A program made the translations under genes and the position numbers. From Gemmataceae bacterium (GTDB lineage: Bacteria > Planctomycetota > Planctomycetia > Gemmatales > Gemmataceae), in the NCBI GenBank assembly GCA_022842245.1, contig JALHPZ010000007.1, positions 69,378 to 133,377 on the forward strand: a stretch of DNA of 64,000 bases, read 5' to 3'. Shown one piece after another: positions 1-8,371 of this stretch (the first letter of the stretch is position 1; each line of letters opens with the position of its first letter). The notes beneath the pieces are model-generated. The model saw only the letters and a list, made by a program, of their open reading frames with translations, did not search any database and had not been told where the DNA came from.

Positions 1-102
1 GTGCTTCAGCGCCTCTTCGGTGCCGATGACCTGGGCGCGGTAGCGCAGGCCAAGCAGGAACTGCGTGATGTACGAGAAGGCGACGCGGACGAGATGTAGC
101 AT
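1..102 (-). CDS. Truncated N-terminus of an unidentified protein, possibly a membrane acyltransferase
   Basis: Only the first 34 codons are present; the gene runs off the left edge. It starts with ATG at 102 and opens with a hydrophobic, aromatic stretch (MLHLVRVAFSYITQFLLGL), followed by a basic segment that includes RYRAQVIGTEEAL. Glycerophospholipid acyltransferases of the PlsC type often begin with an amphipathic membrane helix followed by a YRV-x-V-x-G segment, so that is a possible identity. This is inference from 34 residues. The HX4D motif that would decide it lies outside the window. It would be the gene downstream of the secreted protein at 131-1141 on the same strand, 28 bases away. 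Confidence 0.45.
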   Translation of the reverse strand, partial: MLHLVRVAFSYITQFLLGLRYRAQVIGTEEALKH

Positions 103-130
103 GAGGCGGCCCCGGCGGGTTCGATTCCGT

Positions 131-1141
131 TCAGCGCACGAGCGAGCGGCGCCACTCCTGGTTCAACTCTTCGACCGACTTGCCCGTGAGCACGCGCCAC
201 GAATCGGCTTCGTAGCGACCGGCACGGAGTAGAGCGTTCAATTTGTTCACGGCTTTCGGGTCATACCGTTCGGAGACGTACGCGAGGAACGCCGCCGTCG
301 TGCGGTAACTGCCGTTGTACTGGGCGGTGTCGGGGTTCAGTCGGCCGGCCTTGCCCGGTTCGTATTTCCAAAAGCGGACATAGTCGGCGATGCCTTCGAC
401 GAGCCAGCCGGGCAGGCCGCGCTGGCGGTAGCGCTGGACGCAGTGGGCCGTCTCGTGGATCATCGCGCCGATATCGTTCGGCCGGTTCTTGAAGTATCGG
501 ACGGAGCCGCGGATGCGCGTGCCGGCGGCCTCGGCGACGCCGTTGTAATCGGACTTGAATGCCATGCGGATCTGGGTCGGCGGCCGGTAGCCGTCACTCG
601 CCAGTTCGGTGCAGATCATCGGGTAATGCCGTTCGCAAATCCGGACGACGTTTTCCGCCCAGGCTTTCATCTCGGGTGCGTCGGCCACATCCAGCTCGAT
701 CTCGATCGGGAATCGGAAAGGTGCGACGGCCGGCGCGGCGTCGATCGCGAACTCGCGGACCACCATCGGCTTGTCCGCGCCCTTGACCGCGCGCACGCGC
801 AAGGCCTTGGCATTGAGTGACTTGGCGGCTTTCGCTTCGCCCTTCGCGAACTCGGCGATCGGCAGATAGGTCTTGCCGTCGGTCGTGGCTTCGAGCACGA
901 CTTCGGCGGTCGACGCCTCGCCAAGCGTCGCGGTCGCCGCGCGGAGTTCGACGACGCGATCAAAGTTCAACGTGAAGTAATCGCCGGCCTTCGCCGGCTC
1001 CTTCGACGCGAACCCGGTCCTGTCATCGCCGTCGAAGGCGAATTGTCGGATGTTGGGGCCGTCGGTCGAGAGATTCGATTCGACCGAGCATTGGACCGGA
1101 CCGAAGCAGAGCGTGAATGTCAGAATCGGAATCACGGGCAC
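131..1141 (-). CDS. Secreted basic-secretory-protein-like putative zinc peptidase with N-terminal discoidin-like domain
   Basis: About 336 residues. The C-terminal half carries HETAH followed by GWLVEGIADYVRF, the arrangement seen in the basic secretory protein family of plants and bacteria, where HExxH plus a downstream acidic residue suggests a zinc metallopeptidase. The N-terminal half (NIRQFAFDGDDRTGFASKEPAKAGDYFTLNF in part) resembles an F5/8 type C-like carbohydrate-binding fold. I chose a GTG start at 1141 because it leads into a plausible signal peptide (VPVIPILTFTLCFGPVQC); a second in-frame GTG lies at 1135. A longer reading frame continues upstream into the EF-P promoter and coding region and is not credible. 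It is divergent from EF-P. Family assignment is fairly sure; peptidase activity is inferred. Confidence 0.8.
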   Translation of the reverse strand: MPVIPILTFTLCFGPVQCSVESNLSTDGPNIRQFAFDGDDRTGFASKEPAKAGDYFTLNFDRVVELRAATATLGEASTAEVVLEATTDGKTYLPIAEFAKGEAKAAKSLNAKALRVRAVKGADKPMVVREFAIDAAPAVAPFRFPIEIELDVADAPEMKAWAENVVRICERHYPMICTELASDGYRPPTQIRMAFKSDYNGVAEAAGTRIRGSVRYFKNRPNDIGAMIHETAHCVQRYRQRGLPGWLVEGIADYVRFWKYEPGKAGRLNPDTAQYNGSYRTTAAFLAYVSERYDPKAVNKLNALLRAGRYEADSWRVLTGKSVEELNQEWRRSLVR

Positions 1142-1291
1142 CTCGGCGATCGGTGGGTCGGAGAGGGTGCCGACTGTTGTACCGATTCGCGTGCCGTCGT
1201 CGGCTGTCCGCGGTGTCGGTCGATTGATAAACTGAGAGTTACGGTATTCCCAGTCGGTGCGGGCCATCCGCGCTATCGCAGGAGAGACGAC

Positions 1292-1861
1292 GTGGCTTCC
1301 ACGAAGATGATCGACATTCGGCGCGGCATGGTGCTGAACATGAACAATCAGCTCTGGTACTGCCTCGACCGCGACCTGAACACGCCGGGCAACTGGCGCG
1401 CGATCCTGTACCTCAAGCTCAAGAACCTGAAGACCGGTTCGATCACCGACGAGCGCGTTCACCCGGACGACAAAGTCGACGTGGTGTACCTCGAAACGAA
1501 GGATTACACGTACTCGTACAAGGACGGCGACGATTTCGTCTTCATGGACTCCGAGACGTTCGAACAGGTGACGCTGAGCGGGCAGATGGTCGGCGACAAG
1601 ATCAAGTACCTGCGCGAGAACGACACGGTGCAGATCACGTCGTACGACGGCAAGCCGCTGGACGTGGCGCTGCCGCAGACCGTGACGCTGAAGGTGGTCG
1701 AGACCGAGCCGGGCATCAAGGGGGCGACGGCGGCGGCGCAATACAAGTCGGCGACGCTGGAGACGGGTCTTGTCGTGCAGGTGCCTTCATTCATCACGGA
1801 AGGCGAGATGGTGACGATCCAAACCGAAGACGGAAAGTACCTGGGCCGTTCGAAAGCGTGA
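1292..1861 (+). CDS. efp: Translation elongation factor P
   Basis: 189 residues, the usual EF-P length, with all three beta-barrel domains. It binds the ribosome E site and relieves stalling at polyproline. Domain I contains RRGMVLNMNNQLW and the tip loop TPGNWRAILYLKLKN. Domains II and III include ETFEQVTLSGQMVGDKIKY and the C-terminal SATLETGLVVQVPSFITEG block. The start is GTG at 1292, with GGAG at 1281-1284. The loop residue that is Lys34 in E. coli (PGKG) is Asn here (PGNW), so beta-lysylation by EpmA/EpmB is not possible at that position. The loop length matches EF-P rather than the longer EfpL/YeiP loop, although the C-terminal domain looks somewhat YeiP-like. A hairpin terminator follows at 1881. 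Confidence 0.97.
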   Translation: MASTKMIDIRRGMVLNMNNQLWYCLDRDLNTPGNWRAILYLKLKNLKTGSITDERVHPDDKVDVVYLETKDYTYSYKDGDDFVFMDSETFEQVTLSGQMVGDKIKYLRENDTVQITSYDGKPLDVALPQTVTLKVVETEPGIKGATAAAQYKSATLETGLVVQVPSFITEGEMVTIQTEDGKYLGRSKA

Positions 1862-1880
1862 TTGCGATTTCAACGCTTGA

Positions 1881-1908
1881 AAGCCCGCGGACGTTCGTCC
1901 GCGGGCTT
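1881..1908. terminator. Bidirectional hairpin terminator between efp and spoVG
   Basis: Perfect 12-bp arms AAGCCCGCGGAC and GTCCGCGGGCTT with a GTTC loop, lying between two convergent genes that end 20 bases to the left and 7 bases to the right. A T-rich stretch (TTCTTCGTTT) follows on the plus strand. The core (GGACGTTCGTCCG plus the following GGGCTTC) recurs inside leuS at 24783-24801, so this may be a mobile palindrome used as a terminator. Confidence 0.8.
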
Positions 1909-1914
1909 CTTCGT

Positions 1915-2487
1915 TTAGTCGATACCGACGCCGAAGGTTGATTCGGTTCGGGCGCGGGTGGGTGCGTGCTCGCGATGTGTGCCTTGAGCGGCCGGGGCGT
2001 GCGGGCCGTGCATCCGGTAGCCGGGCGCCGACTGCTTCACCATCTCGCCATAGCTCATCGGCACGTCGTCCATGTCGTAATCGTGATCGTCGTAGCTGCA
2101 GACGTAGCCGGGGAGTTTCGCGCGCTCGCGTTCGAGGTCGTATGCCTTGGCGATGGCGCCCTGGATCTCTTCGCGGGCCTTGCAGTGGATCGGATGCGCG
2201 ATGTCGGCGTGGAGCTTGGCGCGGCCCTCGGATTCGCGGAGGGCGCGGGCTTCGTCCAGTCGACGGCCGCAGTTGTTGCAGAACTTGGCGCGCAGGTGGT
2301 TCTTGCAGCCGCAACCGCAGCGGTCGGTGAGCTTGCGGCTGGGCATGGCGACGAACAGCCCGCGGCTGCCGTCGATGACTTTGAGATCGCGGATGACGAA
2401 CGCGTTGTCGAAGGTGATGGAACAGAACGCGAGGAGGCGTTCGCGATTCTCCTCGCAGAGCTTGATGCGGACTTCCGTGATTTGCAC
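1915..2487 (-). CDS. spoVG: SpoVG family regulator with C-terminal zinc-ribbon extension
   Basis: 190 residues against about 85-100 for typical SpoVG. The N-terminal 85 residues match the SpoVG fold (MQITEVRIKL, LLAFCSITFDNAFVIRDLKVIDG, GLFVAMPSRK). SpoVG is an RNA/DNA-binding regulator that affects cell division and gene expression in Firmicutes. It is followed by CGCGCKNHLRAKFCNNCGRRL, a four-to-five-cysteine ribbon likely to bind zinc, and a C-terminal tail rich in Asp, His and Tyr (YDDHDYDMDD). The start is GTG at 2487 with AAGGAG seven bases upstream. It lies 33 bases downstream of ispE on the same strand, so the two are probably co-transcribed; ispE and spoVG are also neighbours in Bacillus. 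The extension's role is unknown. Confidence 0.93.
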   Translation of the reverse strand: MQITEVRIKLCEENRERLLAFCSITFDNAFVIRDLKVIDGSRGLFVAMPSRKLTDRCGCGCKNHLRAKFCNNCGRRLDEARALRESEGRAKLHADIAHPIHCKAREEIQGAIAKAYDLERERAKLPGYVCSYDDHDYDMDDVPMSYGEMVKQSAPGYRMHGPHAPAAQGTHREHAPTRARTESTFGVGID

Positions 2488-2520
2488 CGGTAACTCCTTG
2501 TTGCAGGCGAGTGCGATCCG

Positions 2521-3411
2521 TCAGGGAGGTGAGGGGCCGGTCCGGGTCTGGCACACAAAGACGCGCGGCGGCACGGGGTCGGACACGTGGTTGGCTCGAA
2601 TCGCGGCGGCGATCCGATTCGCCTCGAGGGCGTCGCGGCAGAGGGCGAACAGCGCCGATCCGCTGCCGGAGAGCTGGCAGCCGAGCGGACCGAGGGCGGC
2701 GAGTTCGCGGTGGAGCGACTCGACCGCCGGAGCGACGGCGAAGGCCGGTGCCTGGAGCCGGTTGAACAGGGCACGGCCGAGGGCTTCCTTGTCGCCGGTC
2801 CGCAACGCGTCGCGGGCCGGGGTACCGTCCACCGGATGAGCCGGCACGCTCACCCGGCCATAAATCTCCTTCGTTGACAGTCCGATCGGCGGCTTCACGA
2901 TGACGACATCGAGCGCCGCGCCGGACGCTACCGATTCCACGTTCTCGCCGCGGCCGGTACACCACGCGGCCGACCGGGCCAGGAAGAACGCCACATCCGA
3001 GCCGATTTCCGCCGCGACCGGCGCGAGGTCCGCAGGCGGAAGGTTCAGGCTCCACAACTCATTCAGGGCCAACAGCGCGGTTGCGGCATCGCTGCTGCCG
3101 CCGCCGAGGCCGGCTTCGTGCGGGATCCGCTTCCTCAAGTGGATAGCCGCACCGTGCCGCGATCCCGTCGTTCGCCGCAACGTCTCCGCCGCCTTCAGGA
3201 CCAGATTCCTTCCGTCCGTCGGGATCGTCGGTTCGTCGCAAGTCAGCGACAAATCCTCGGCGTCTCGGAATGCCAGTTCATCCGCCAGGTCCACGGGCAC
3301 CATGAGCGATTCGATCGCGTGGTAGCCGTCGGGCCGCTTGGCCAAGATTTCCAGTGTCAGGTTAAGCTTCGCCGGCGCCGGCCAAACCGACGGGCGGTCC
3401 AGTGCGTTCAT
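2521..3411 (-). CDS. ispE: 4-diphosphocytidyl-2-C-methyl-D-erythritol kinase
   Basis: 296 residues. IspE phosphorylates CDP-methylerythritol in the MEP pathway of isoprenoid synthesis. The N-terminal PAPAKLNLTLEILAKRPDGYH is the family signature around the substrate site. The GHMP-kinase ATP motif is PHEAGLGGGSSDAATAL near residues 97-113, and the C-terminal GHMP motif is LSGSGSALFAL. The start is ATG at 3411, which places the KLNL block at about residue 15 as in homologues. It is divergent from ilvB across a 229-base intergenic region and upstream of spoVG. Confidence 0.96.
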   Translation of the reverse strand: MNALDRPSVWPAPAKLNLTLEILAKRPDGYHAIESLMVPVDLADELAFRDAEDLSLTCDEPTIPTDGRNLVLKAAETLRRTTGSRHGAAIHLRKRIPHEAGLGGGSSDAATALLALNELWSLNLPPADLAPVAAEIGSDVAFFLARSAAWCTGRGENVESVASGAALDVVIVKPPIGLSTKEIYGRVSVPAHPVDGTPARDALRTGDKEALGRALFNRLQAPAFAVAPAVESLHRELAALGPLGCQLSGSGSALFALCRDALEANRIAAAIRANHVSDPVPPRVFVCQTRTGPSPP

Positions 3412-3640
3412 GGCCGGCGGGGAAATCCGCGACGCCCTTCCGTGGGTTGGGGGAGAGGTTTGGACGGCCAAGCCAATCCAAGTAATTCCGCGAAGCCTAC
3501 CCGTCCTCAAAATTCGGGTCAAGTGGGAACTCTGGAAAAATTGTCGGAATCTTCGCTGAATCCGCACCTTCCAAGTCCCCTATGGGGCGATATATTGACC
3601 GCTATTGTTTCGAGTTCCTCGAACCCACCCGGTGAGAATC

Positions 3641-5413
3641 ATGGCCGACGCACGCACGAACCCGATCGCCCAAGAGAAGATGAACGGGGCCGACATCCTC
3701 GTTCAGAGCCTCATCCGGCACGGGGTCGAAGTCGTTTTCGCCTATCCGGGCGGCGCGTCGATGCCGATCCACCAATCGCTCACGCGCGTGTCGGACAAGC
3801 TGCGGACGATCCTGCCGCGGCACGAGCAGGGCGGCGGCTTCATGGCGCACGGCTATGCCCGCACCACGGGCAAGGCCGGCGTTTGCTTCAGCACTTCCGG
3901 CCCCGGCGCCACGAACTTCGTCACCTGCATCGCCGACGCGAAGATGGACAGCGTGCCGATGATCGCCATCACCGGCCAGGTGAGCACGGCCGTGCTGGGG
4001 AACGACGCGTTCCAGGAAACGCCGATGGTGGAGATCTGCCGCGGCATCACGAAGCACCACTATCTCGTCACACGGACCGAAGACATTACACGTGTGATGG
4101 CGGAGGCGTTCCTGATCGCCGAGAGCGGCCGACCGGGACCGGTGCTGATCGACATGCCGAAGGATGTGCAGGTCAAGCAGATCGTGCCCGACTGGAACCC
4201 GGCACTGAACCTACCCGGCTACAAGCCGACCCGCCGGGCACCTCGCAAGGAACTCGAGCCGATTCTGCAGGCGATCCGCCAGAGCAAGAAGCCGATCATC
4301 TACGCTGGCGGCGGTGTGACGCACTCGAACGCCGCGGACGCGCTCACGAAGTTCGCCATCGCCACCGGCATTCCCGTCGCGCTCACCCTACACGGCATCG
4401 GCAACTTCCCTGCCGACCACTACCTCTGCCTGCAGATGCTCGGCATGCACGGCACGGTCTACAGCAACTACGCCGTCAACGAGGCCGACCTGCTGCTCTC
4501 GTTCGGCGTCCGCTTCGACGACCGCGTGACGGGCAAGCTCTCCGAGTTCGCCAAGCACGGCAAGATCGTCCACATCGACATCGACAAGAGCGAGATCCAC
4601 AAGAACAAGCTCGCCCACATCCCGGTGCACGGCGATCTCCGGCTTGCGCTCGAGGACATCAACGCGATGCTCAAGGAACCGGCGCACGTGGACCTCACGA
4701 GCGGCGGGCGCTACGTCGAATGGCTCCGCCAGATCGACGAGTGGCGCGAAACCGAACCGATGAAGAAGTTCGACAACGCCGGCGACGGCAAGATCTACCC
4801 GCAGTACGCCATCCAGCGGCTGCACGAGATCCTGAAAGCGAAGGGTCTTTTGGACAAGACGATCCTCAGCACGGGCGTCGGCCAGCACCAGATGTTCGCG
4901 GCGCAGTATTTCCCGTTCACGAAGCCGCGCAAGTGGGTGACGAGCGGCGGCCTCGGCACCATGGGCTTCGGCCTGCCGGCGGCGATGGGCGCGCAGGTGG
5001 CGCACCCAGACCACCTCTGCATCGACATCGACGGCGACGGCAGCTTCCTGATGAACATCCAGGAACTCGCCTGCTGCCACACGGAGAAGATCCCCGCCAA
5101 GGTGCTGCTGCTCAACAACCAGCACCTCGGCATGGTGGTGCAGTGGGAAGACCGCTTCTTCGGCAGCAACCGCGGCCATACGTACCTCGGCGCCGGCGAC
5201 GACGCGGCGCCGTTCCCCGACTTCGTGACGGTGGCAAAGGGCTTCGGCGTGCCGGCAAAGACGATCTGGGACAAGAAGGACCTCGACGCCGCACTCGTGG
5301 AGATGATCGAATCGCCCGGCGCGTTCGTGCTGGACGTCCATGTCCCGCACCAGGAGCACGTGCTGCCGATGATCCCGAGCGGCATGACCGTGAAGGATAT
5401 CATCAAGGCGTGA
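3641..5413 (+). CDS. ilvB: Acetolactate synthase, large (catalytic) subunit
   Basis: 590 residues. It condenses two pyruvates, or pyruvate with 2-oxobutyrate, as the first common step of branched-chain amino acid synthesis, using ThDP and FAD. The ThDP N-domain has FAYPGGASMPIH and the catalytic Glu62 in LPRHEQGGGF. Further on are GPGATN and the QETPMV loop. The C-terminal ThDP motif starts at GDGSFLMN near residue 465 and ends at LLNNQHLGMVVQWEDRF. The start is ATG at 3641; a longer frame exists but adds residues unlike the family. No small regulatory subunit (ilvN/ilvH) is adjacent. A strong terminator follows at 5436. Confidence 0.97.
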   Translation: MADARTNPIAQEKMNGADILVQSLIRHGVEVVFAYPGGASMPIHQSLTRVSDKLRTILPRHEQGGGFMAHGYARTTGKAGVCFSTSGPGATNFVTCIADAKMDSVPMIAITGQVSTAVLGNDAFQETPMVEICRGITKHHYLVTRTEDITRVMAEAFLIAESGRPGPVLIDMPKDVQVKQIVPDWNPALNLPGYKPTRRAPRKELEPILQAIRQSKKPIIYAGGGVTHSNAADALTKFAIATGIPVALTLHGIGNFPADHYLCLQMLGMHGTVYSNYAVNEADLLLSFGVRFDDRVTGKLSEFAKHGKIVHIDIDKSEIHKNKLAHIPVHGDLRLALEDINAMLKEPAHVDLTSGGRYVEWLRQIDEWRETEPMKKFDNAGDGKIYPQYAIQRLHEILKAKGLLDKTILSTGVGQHQMFAAQYFPFTKPRKWVTSGGLGTMGFGLPAAMGAQVAHPDHLCIDIDGDGSFLMNIQELACCHTEKIPAKVLLLNNQHLGMVVQWEDRFFGSNRGHTYLGAGDDAAPFPDFVTVAKGFGVPAKTIWDKKDLDAALVEMIESPGAFVLDVHVPHQEHVLPMIPSGMTVKDIIKA

Positions 5414-5435
5414 GAATTGTTCGGATTCGCATCGT

Positions 5436-5465
5436 TGCCGCCGGAACACCGGCGGCATTTTTTTT
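5436..5465 (+). terminator. Rho-independent terminator after ilvB
   Basis: Perfect stem GCCGCCGG / CCGGCGGC with an AACA loop, extended by a T-A pair and followed by eight consecutive T. It lies 23 bases after the ilvB stop codon. Confidence 0.93.
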
Positions 5466-5515
5466 CACAAGTCCCCGGCGACGGTAGAATCGATGGAAGA
5501 CGAGGGGGATCGATC

Positions 5516-5767
5516 ATGATCGCGAGCCAGGGCCTGCACAGTACCGGACCGGACGGAACGCTGACACTGTCGATCCCGCTCGGTCGGCCGAACTCGGAGT
5601 ACGAAGTCGTCGTCGTCGTTCATCCCAAGGCGACTACGAACGGAACAACCACACCAGTTGTCGACGATCCATGGGCCGGCGCAAACGCCATACGCGAGCG
5701 CCTTGCGGCCAGCGGCCGAGTCTTCGGTGACAGCGTCGACCTGATCCGCGAGGATCGGGATCGATGA
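5516..5767 (+). CDS. Putative antitoxin partner of the following PIN toxin
   Basis: 83 residues. An N-terminal beta-rich half (LHSTGPDGTLTLSIPLGRP, SEYEVVVVVHP) is followed by a C-terminal tail with DDPWAGANAIRERLAASGRVFGDSVDLIREDRDR-type character, an acidic-basic helix of the kind antitoxins use to wrap a PIN toxin. No AbrB, Phd or RHH motif is clear, so the DNA-binding fold is not recognised. The start is ATG at 5516 with GAGGGGG upstream. The stop overlaps the start of the PIN gene in an ATGA junction, which indicates translational coupling. The antitoxin role is inferred from position and size. Confidence 0.75.
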   Translation: MIASQGLHSTGPDGTLTLSIPLGRPNSEYEVVVVVHPKATTNGTTTPVVDDPWAGANAIRERLAASGRVFGDSVDLIREDRDR

Positions 5768-6186
5768 ACCTGCAAGTCATCGATTCCAGCGTCGCGATTA
5801 AGTGGTATGTTCCCGAACCGCACGACGCCGAGGCACTAGGATTGCGAACGGGCGGTGTTCCTTTGCACTGCCCGGACTTCCTGAAAATCGAGTTGGCGGC
5901 CATTCTTTGGAAAAAGATCCGACGGGACGGTTTACCGAGATCGGAAGCGGACAACATTCTCGACGACTTGGTTAAGATCGCCGTCACTTGGCATCCCTCC
6001 GATTCGTTGGTACCCACAGCGTTCGATCTCGCGGATCGCACGAACCGCACCGTCTACGATTGCCTCTACTTGGCGCTCGCCGTGCAACTCGATGGAGTCA
6101 TGATTACCGCCGACGAGAAGTTGGCGAACGCGCTTGCGACGACGGTCTGGTCCCGGCACGTCCGCAAACTACAAAGCATTCCGTAG
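5764..6186 (+). CDS. VapC-like PIN-domain ribonuclease toxin
   Basis: 140 residues, the normal PIN toxin length. The acidic metal-binding residues are visible: Asp7 (VIDSSVAIKWY), Glu43 (KIELAAILWKK), Asp99 (VYDCLYLALA) and Asp116 (ITADEKL). VapC-type toxins cleave tRNA or rRNA and are held inactive by the co-expressed antitoxin. The start codon overlaps the upstream stop by four bases. The pair sits between ilvB and a dehydrogenase gene, with no integrase or transposon nearby. Confidence 0.9.
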   Translation: MNLQVIDSSVAIKWYVPEPHDAEALGLRTGGVPLHCPDFLKIELAAILWKKIRRDGLPRSEADNILDDLVKIAVTWHPSDSLVPTAFDLADRTNRTVYDCLYLALAVQLDGVMITADEKLANALATTVWSRHVRKLQSIP

Positions 6187-6220
6187 CCGTTCGCGGTTCC
6201 CGATCATCTTCGAGTCCCCC

Positions 6221-7213
6221 ATGCCCACCGTGCTCGTCACGCCGCGCGAAGTCGAGGCGTTCGCCCCGCGATATCGCGATGTCATCAAATCCGCAGGTCT
6301 GCGGCTCGTGTTCCCACCCAAAGGCGACGCGAACATCCTGACCCCTGCGGAACTGGAGATACTCCTCACGGGCGTCGACGCCACGATCGCGGGGTCCGAA
6401 CCATACACGGCCGAATTGTTCGCGATGCACCCGCAGCTCAAGGTCATAGCCCGCGTCGGAGTCGGGTTCGATTCCGTCGACACTGTTGCAGCAACGAATG
6501 CCGGCGTCGCCGTCTGCACCGCGCCCGGCACGAATCAGGAATCGGTGGCCGAGCACGTCTTCGCGATGATGCTCGGTTTCACCCGGCACCTCGTGACGCG
6601 AGTGAACGCGATCCGCGCCGGCGGCTGGCCGCGCCATTTTAGCTTGCCATTGCGCGGACAGACGCTCGGCCTCGCCGGCATGGGCCGCATCGGCAAAGCC
6701 GTCGCCACCCGCGCCGTCGCCTTCGGCATGCCCGTGATCGCCTACGATCCGCAGGCCGATGCCGCCTTCGCCGCCGCGCACGGCATCAAGCTCGTGTCGT
6801 TCGGCGAACTGCTCGCACAATCGGACTTCCTCTCGCTGCACCTGCCGCTCATGCCTTCGACGAAGCACATCATGAACGCCGACGCCTTCGCGAAGATGAA
6901 GCCGACGGCCGTGCTCGTGAACAGCTCGCGCGGCGGCCTCGTGGACGAAGCGGCCCTTGTCGCGGCTTTGAAGGAAAAGCGACTGGCCGGTGCCGTACTG
7001 GACGTTCTGGAGCAGGAGCCGCCGTCGGCGAATCATCCGCTCGTCGCAATGGACATCGTATTGGTGACTCCACATGCCGCCGGCGTGGATGTGAAGTCGA
7101 TCGGCGATATGGCCCGCAGCGCCGCCGAGGCGATCGCGAGCCTATGGAACGGCGTATGGCCGGTGGAGAAGGTGGTGAACCCGGATGTGAAGTCGCGATT
7201 CCGGTGGAAGTAA
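6221..7213 (+). CDS. D-2-hydroxyacid dehydrogenase (phosphoglycerate dehydrogenase-like)
   Basis: 330 residues. NAD-dependent oxidoreductase of the D-isomer-specific family. The Rossmann motif is LGLAGMGRIGKA at about 149-160. The catalytic triad appears as Arg in NSSRGGLVDEAAL, Glu in LDVLEQEPP and His in VTPHAAGVD. It has no C-terminal ACT/regulatory domain, so it may be a short SerA or a glyoxylate/hydroxypyruvate reductase; the substrate cannot be set from sequence. The start is ATG at 6221, 34 bases after the PIN toxin gene, and no clear Shine-Dalgarno precedes it. It converges on trpS with no intervening base: TAA ends at 7213 and the trpS stop begins at 7214. Confidence 0.9.
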   Translation: MPTVLVTPREVEAFAPRYRDVIKSAGLRLVFPPKGDANILTPAELEILLTGVDATIAGSEPYTAELFAMHPQLKVIARVGVGFDSVDTVAATNAGVAVCTAPGTNQESVAEHVFAMMLGFTRHLVTRVNAIRAGGWPRHFSLPLRGQTLGLAGMGRIGKAVATRAVAFGMPVIAYDPQADAAFAAAHGIKLVSFGELLAQSDFLSLHLPLMPSTKHIMNADAFAKMKPTAVLVNSSRGGLVDEAALVAALKEKRLAGAVLDVLEQEPPSANHPLVAMDIVLVTPHAAGVDVKSIGDMARSAAEAIASLWNGVWPVEKVVNPDVKSRFRWK

Positions 7214-8278
7214 TCACACCGGCCGCGGCAGCATCCCGACGGCCTTGCGAACGAGTTCCATCGTCTTGACGGCTTCAGCCCGCGCCTTCGCGGCCCCGGC
7301 CTGCAGGATCGACTCCACGCGCGCCGGATCGGCGGCGAGGTCCTTGCGGCGTTGCCGGGCTTCTGCAAAGAAGGCGTCGATCTTCTTTAGCAAGAGCGTC
7401 TTCGCGTCGCCGTAGCCGAAGGGCCGGCCGCCGCGCGCTTCGGCGTTCAGCATCGGCTGCCGGTAATGTTCCGCCAGCGAGGCTTGCTCCTCCGGCGTTG
7501 CAAAGAGCTTGTACATCGCGAAGGCGTTGCAATTCTCCGGATTCTTCGGCGATTCCAGCGGGGTCGAATCGGTGACGATGCCCATGACGGCGTTCTTGAG
7601 CGCCTTCCCCTCGGCGAAGATCTCGATCGTGTTCCCGTAGGATTTGCTCATCTTTCGGCCGTCGGTGCCCGGCACGGCCGGCACTTCGCCGAGTTGCTCC
7701 TGTGGCAGCGGGAAGACGTCGCCGTAGGCTCCGTTGAAGTAGCCGGCGATGTCGCGCGTCATTTCGAGGTGCTGCACCTGGTCCTTGCCGACCGGCACGA
7801 CGTTTGACCGCACGATCAGAATGTCCGCCGCCATGAGGATCGGGTAAGAGAACAGGCCGACCGACGGCGTAATCCCCTGGGCGACCTTGTCCTTGTAGGA
7901 GTGGGCGCGTTCGAGGAGACCCATGCCCGTGACGGTCGCGAGCATCCATGCCAGTTCGCAGACTTCTGGCACGTCGCTCTGGCGGTAGAAACACGCCTTC
8001 GCCGGATCGAGGCCGAGCGCGAGGTAGTCGAGCGCCACGTCGCGCACGTTCTCGGCAAGGATCTCCTTGGCACTCTTCCAGGTCTTCTTCCCGGCTTTCT
8101 GGGCGGCGTCGGCTTCCTTCGCCTCGGCGTCCTTCAGCGTCGTCAGGGCGTGATAGTCGGCGATGAAATAGAACGCATCGCCCTGGTCCTGTAATGCGAT
8201 GTGTTGCCGGATCGCGCCGAAGTAGTTGCCGAGGTGGAGTTTCCCCGAGGGTTGCACGCCGCTCAAAATGCGCTTCAT
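7214..8278 (-). CDS. trpS: Tryptophanyl-tRNA synthetase
   Basis: 354 residues, class I synthetase charging tRNA-Trp. The HIGH-type motif is HLGNYFGA at about residue 15, after SGVQPSGKL, and the KMSKS motif is intact in DGRKMSKSYGN near residue 207. The small insertion KEADAAQKAGKKTWKSAKE lengthens the N-terminal part compared with typical bacterial TrpRS (about 330 residues). The start is ATG at 8278. It converges with the dehydrogenase gene to the left. Confidence 0.97.
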   Translation of the reverse strand: MKRILSGVQPSGKLHLGNYFGAIRQHIALQDQGDAFYFIADYHALTTLKDAEAKEADAAQKAGKKTWKSAKEILAENVRDVALDYLALGLDPAKACFYRQSDVPEVCELAWMLATVTGMGLLERAHSYKDKVAQGITPSVGLFSYPILMAADILIVRSNVVPVGKDQVQHLEMTRDIAGYFNGAYGDVFPLPQEQLGEVPAVPGTDGRKMSKSYGNTIEIFAEGKALKNAVMGIVTDSTPLESPKNPENCNAFAMYKLFATPEEQASLAEHYRQPMLNAEARGGRPFGYGDAKTLLLKKIDAFFAEARQRRKDLAADPARVESILQAGAAKARAEAVKTMELVRKAVGMLPRPV

Positions 8279-8371
8279 GGATTCGCCCGTGGTCTTGGAC
8301 TTTACGTCGTCTTCGTGAAGGAGTTAGAGTATCGCCGATTGGTTCGCAATCCATCGGGGATGGGCCGAGGT

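Noticed and set aside
1142..1741. Upstream extension of the secreted protein's reading frame on the minus strand
   Set aside because: It covers the EF-P gene on the other strand, encodes His/Arg/Val-rich low-complexity sequence, and the signal peptide fixes the start near 1141.
3118..5487. 789-codon open frame on the plus strand over ispE and ilvB
   Set aside because: It is out of frame with ilvB, rich in Arg, Pro and His, and runs through the ilvB terminator; a GC-driven shadow.
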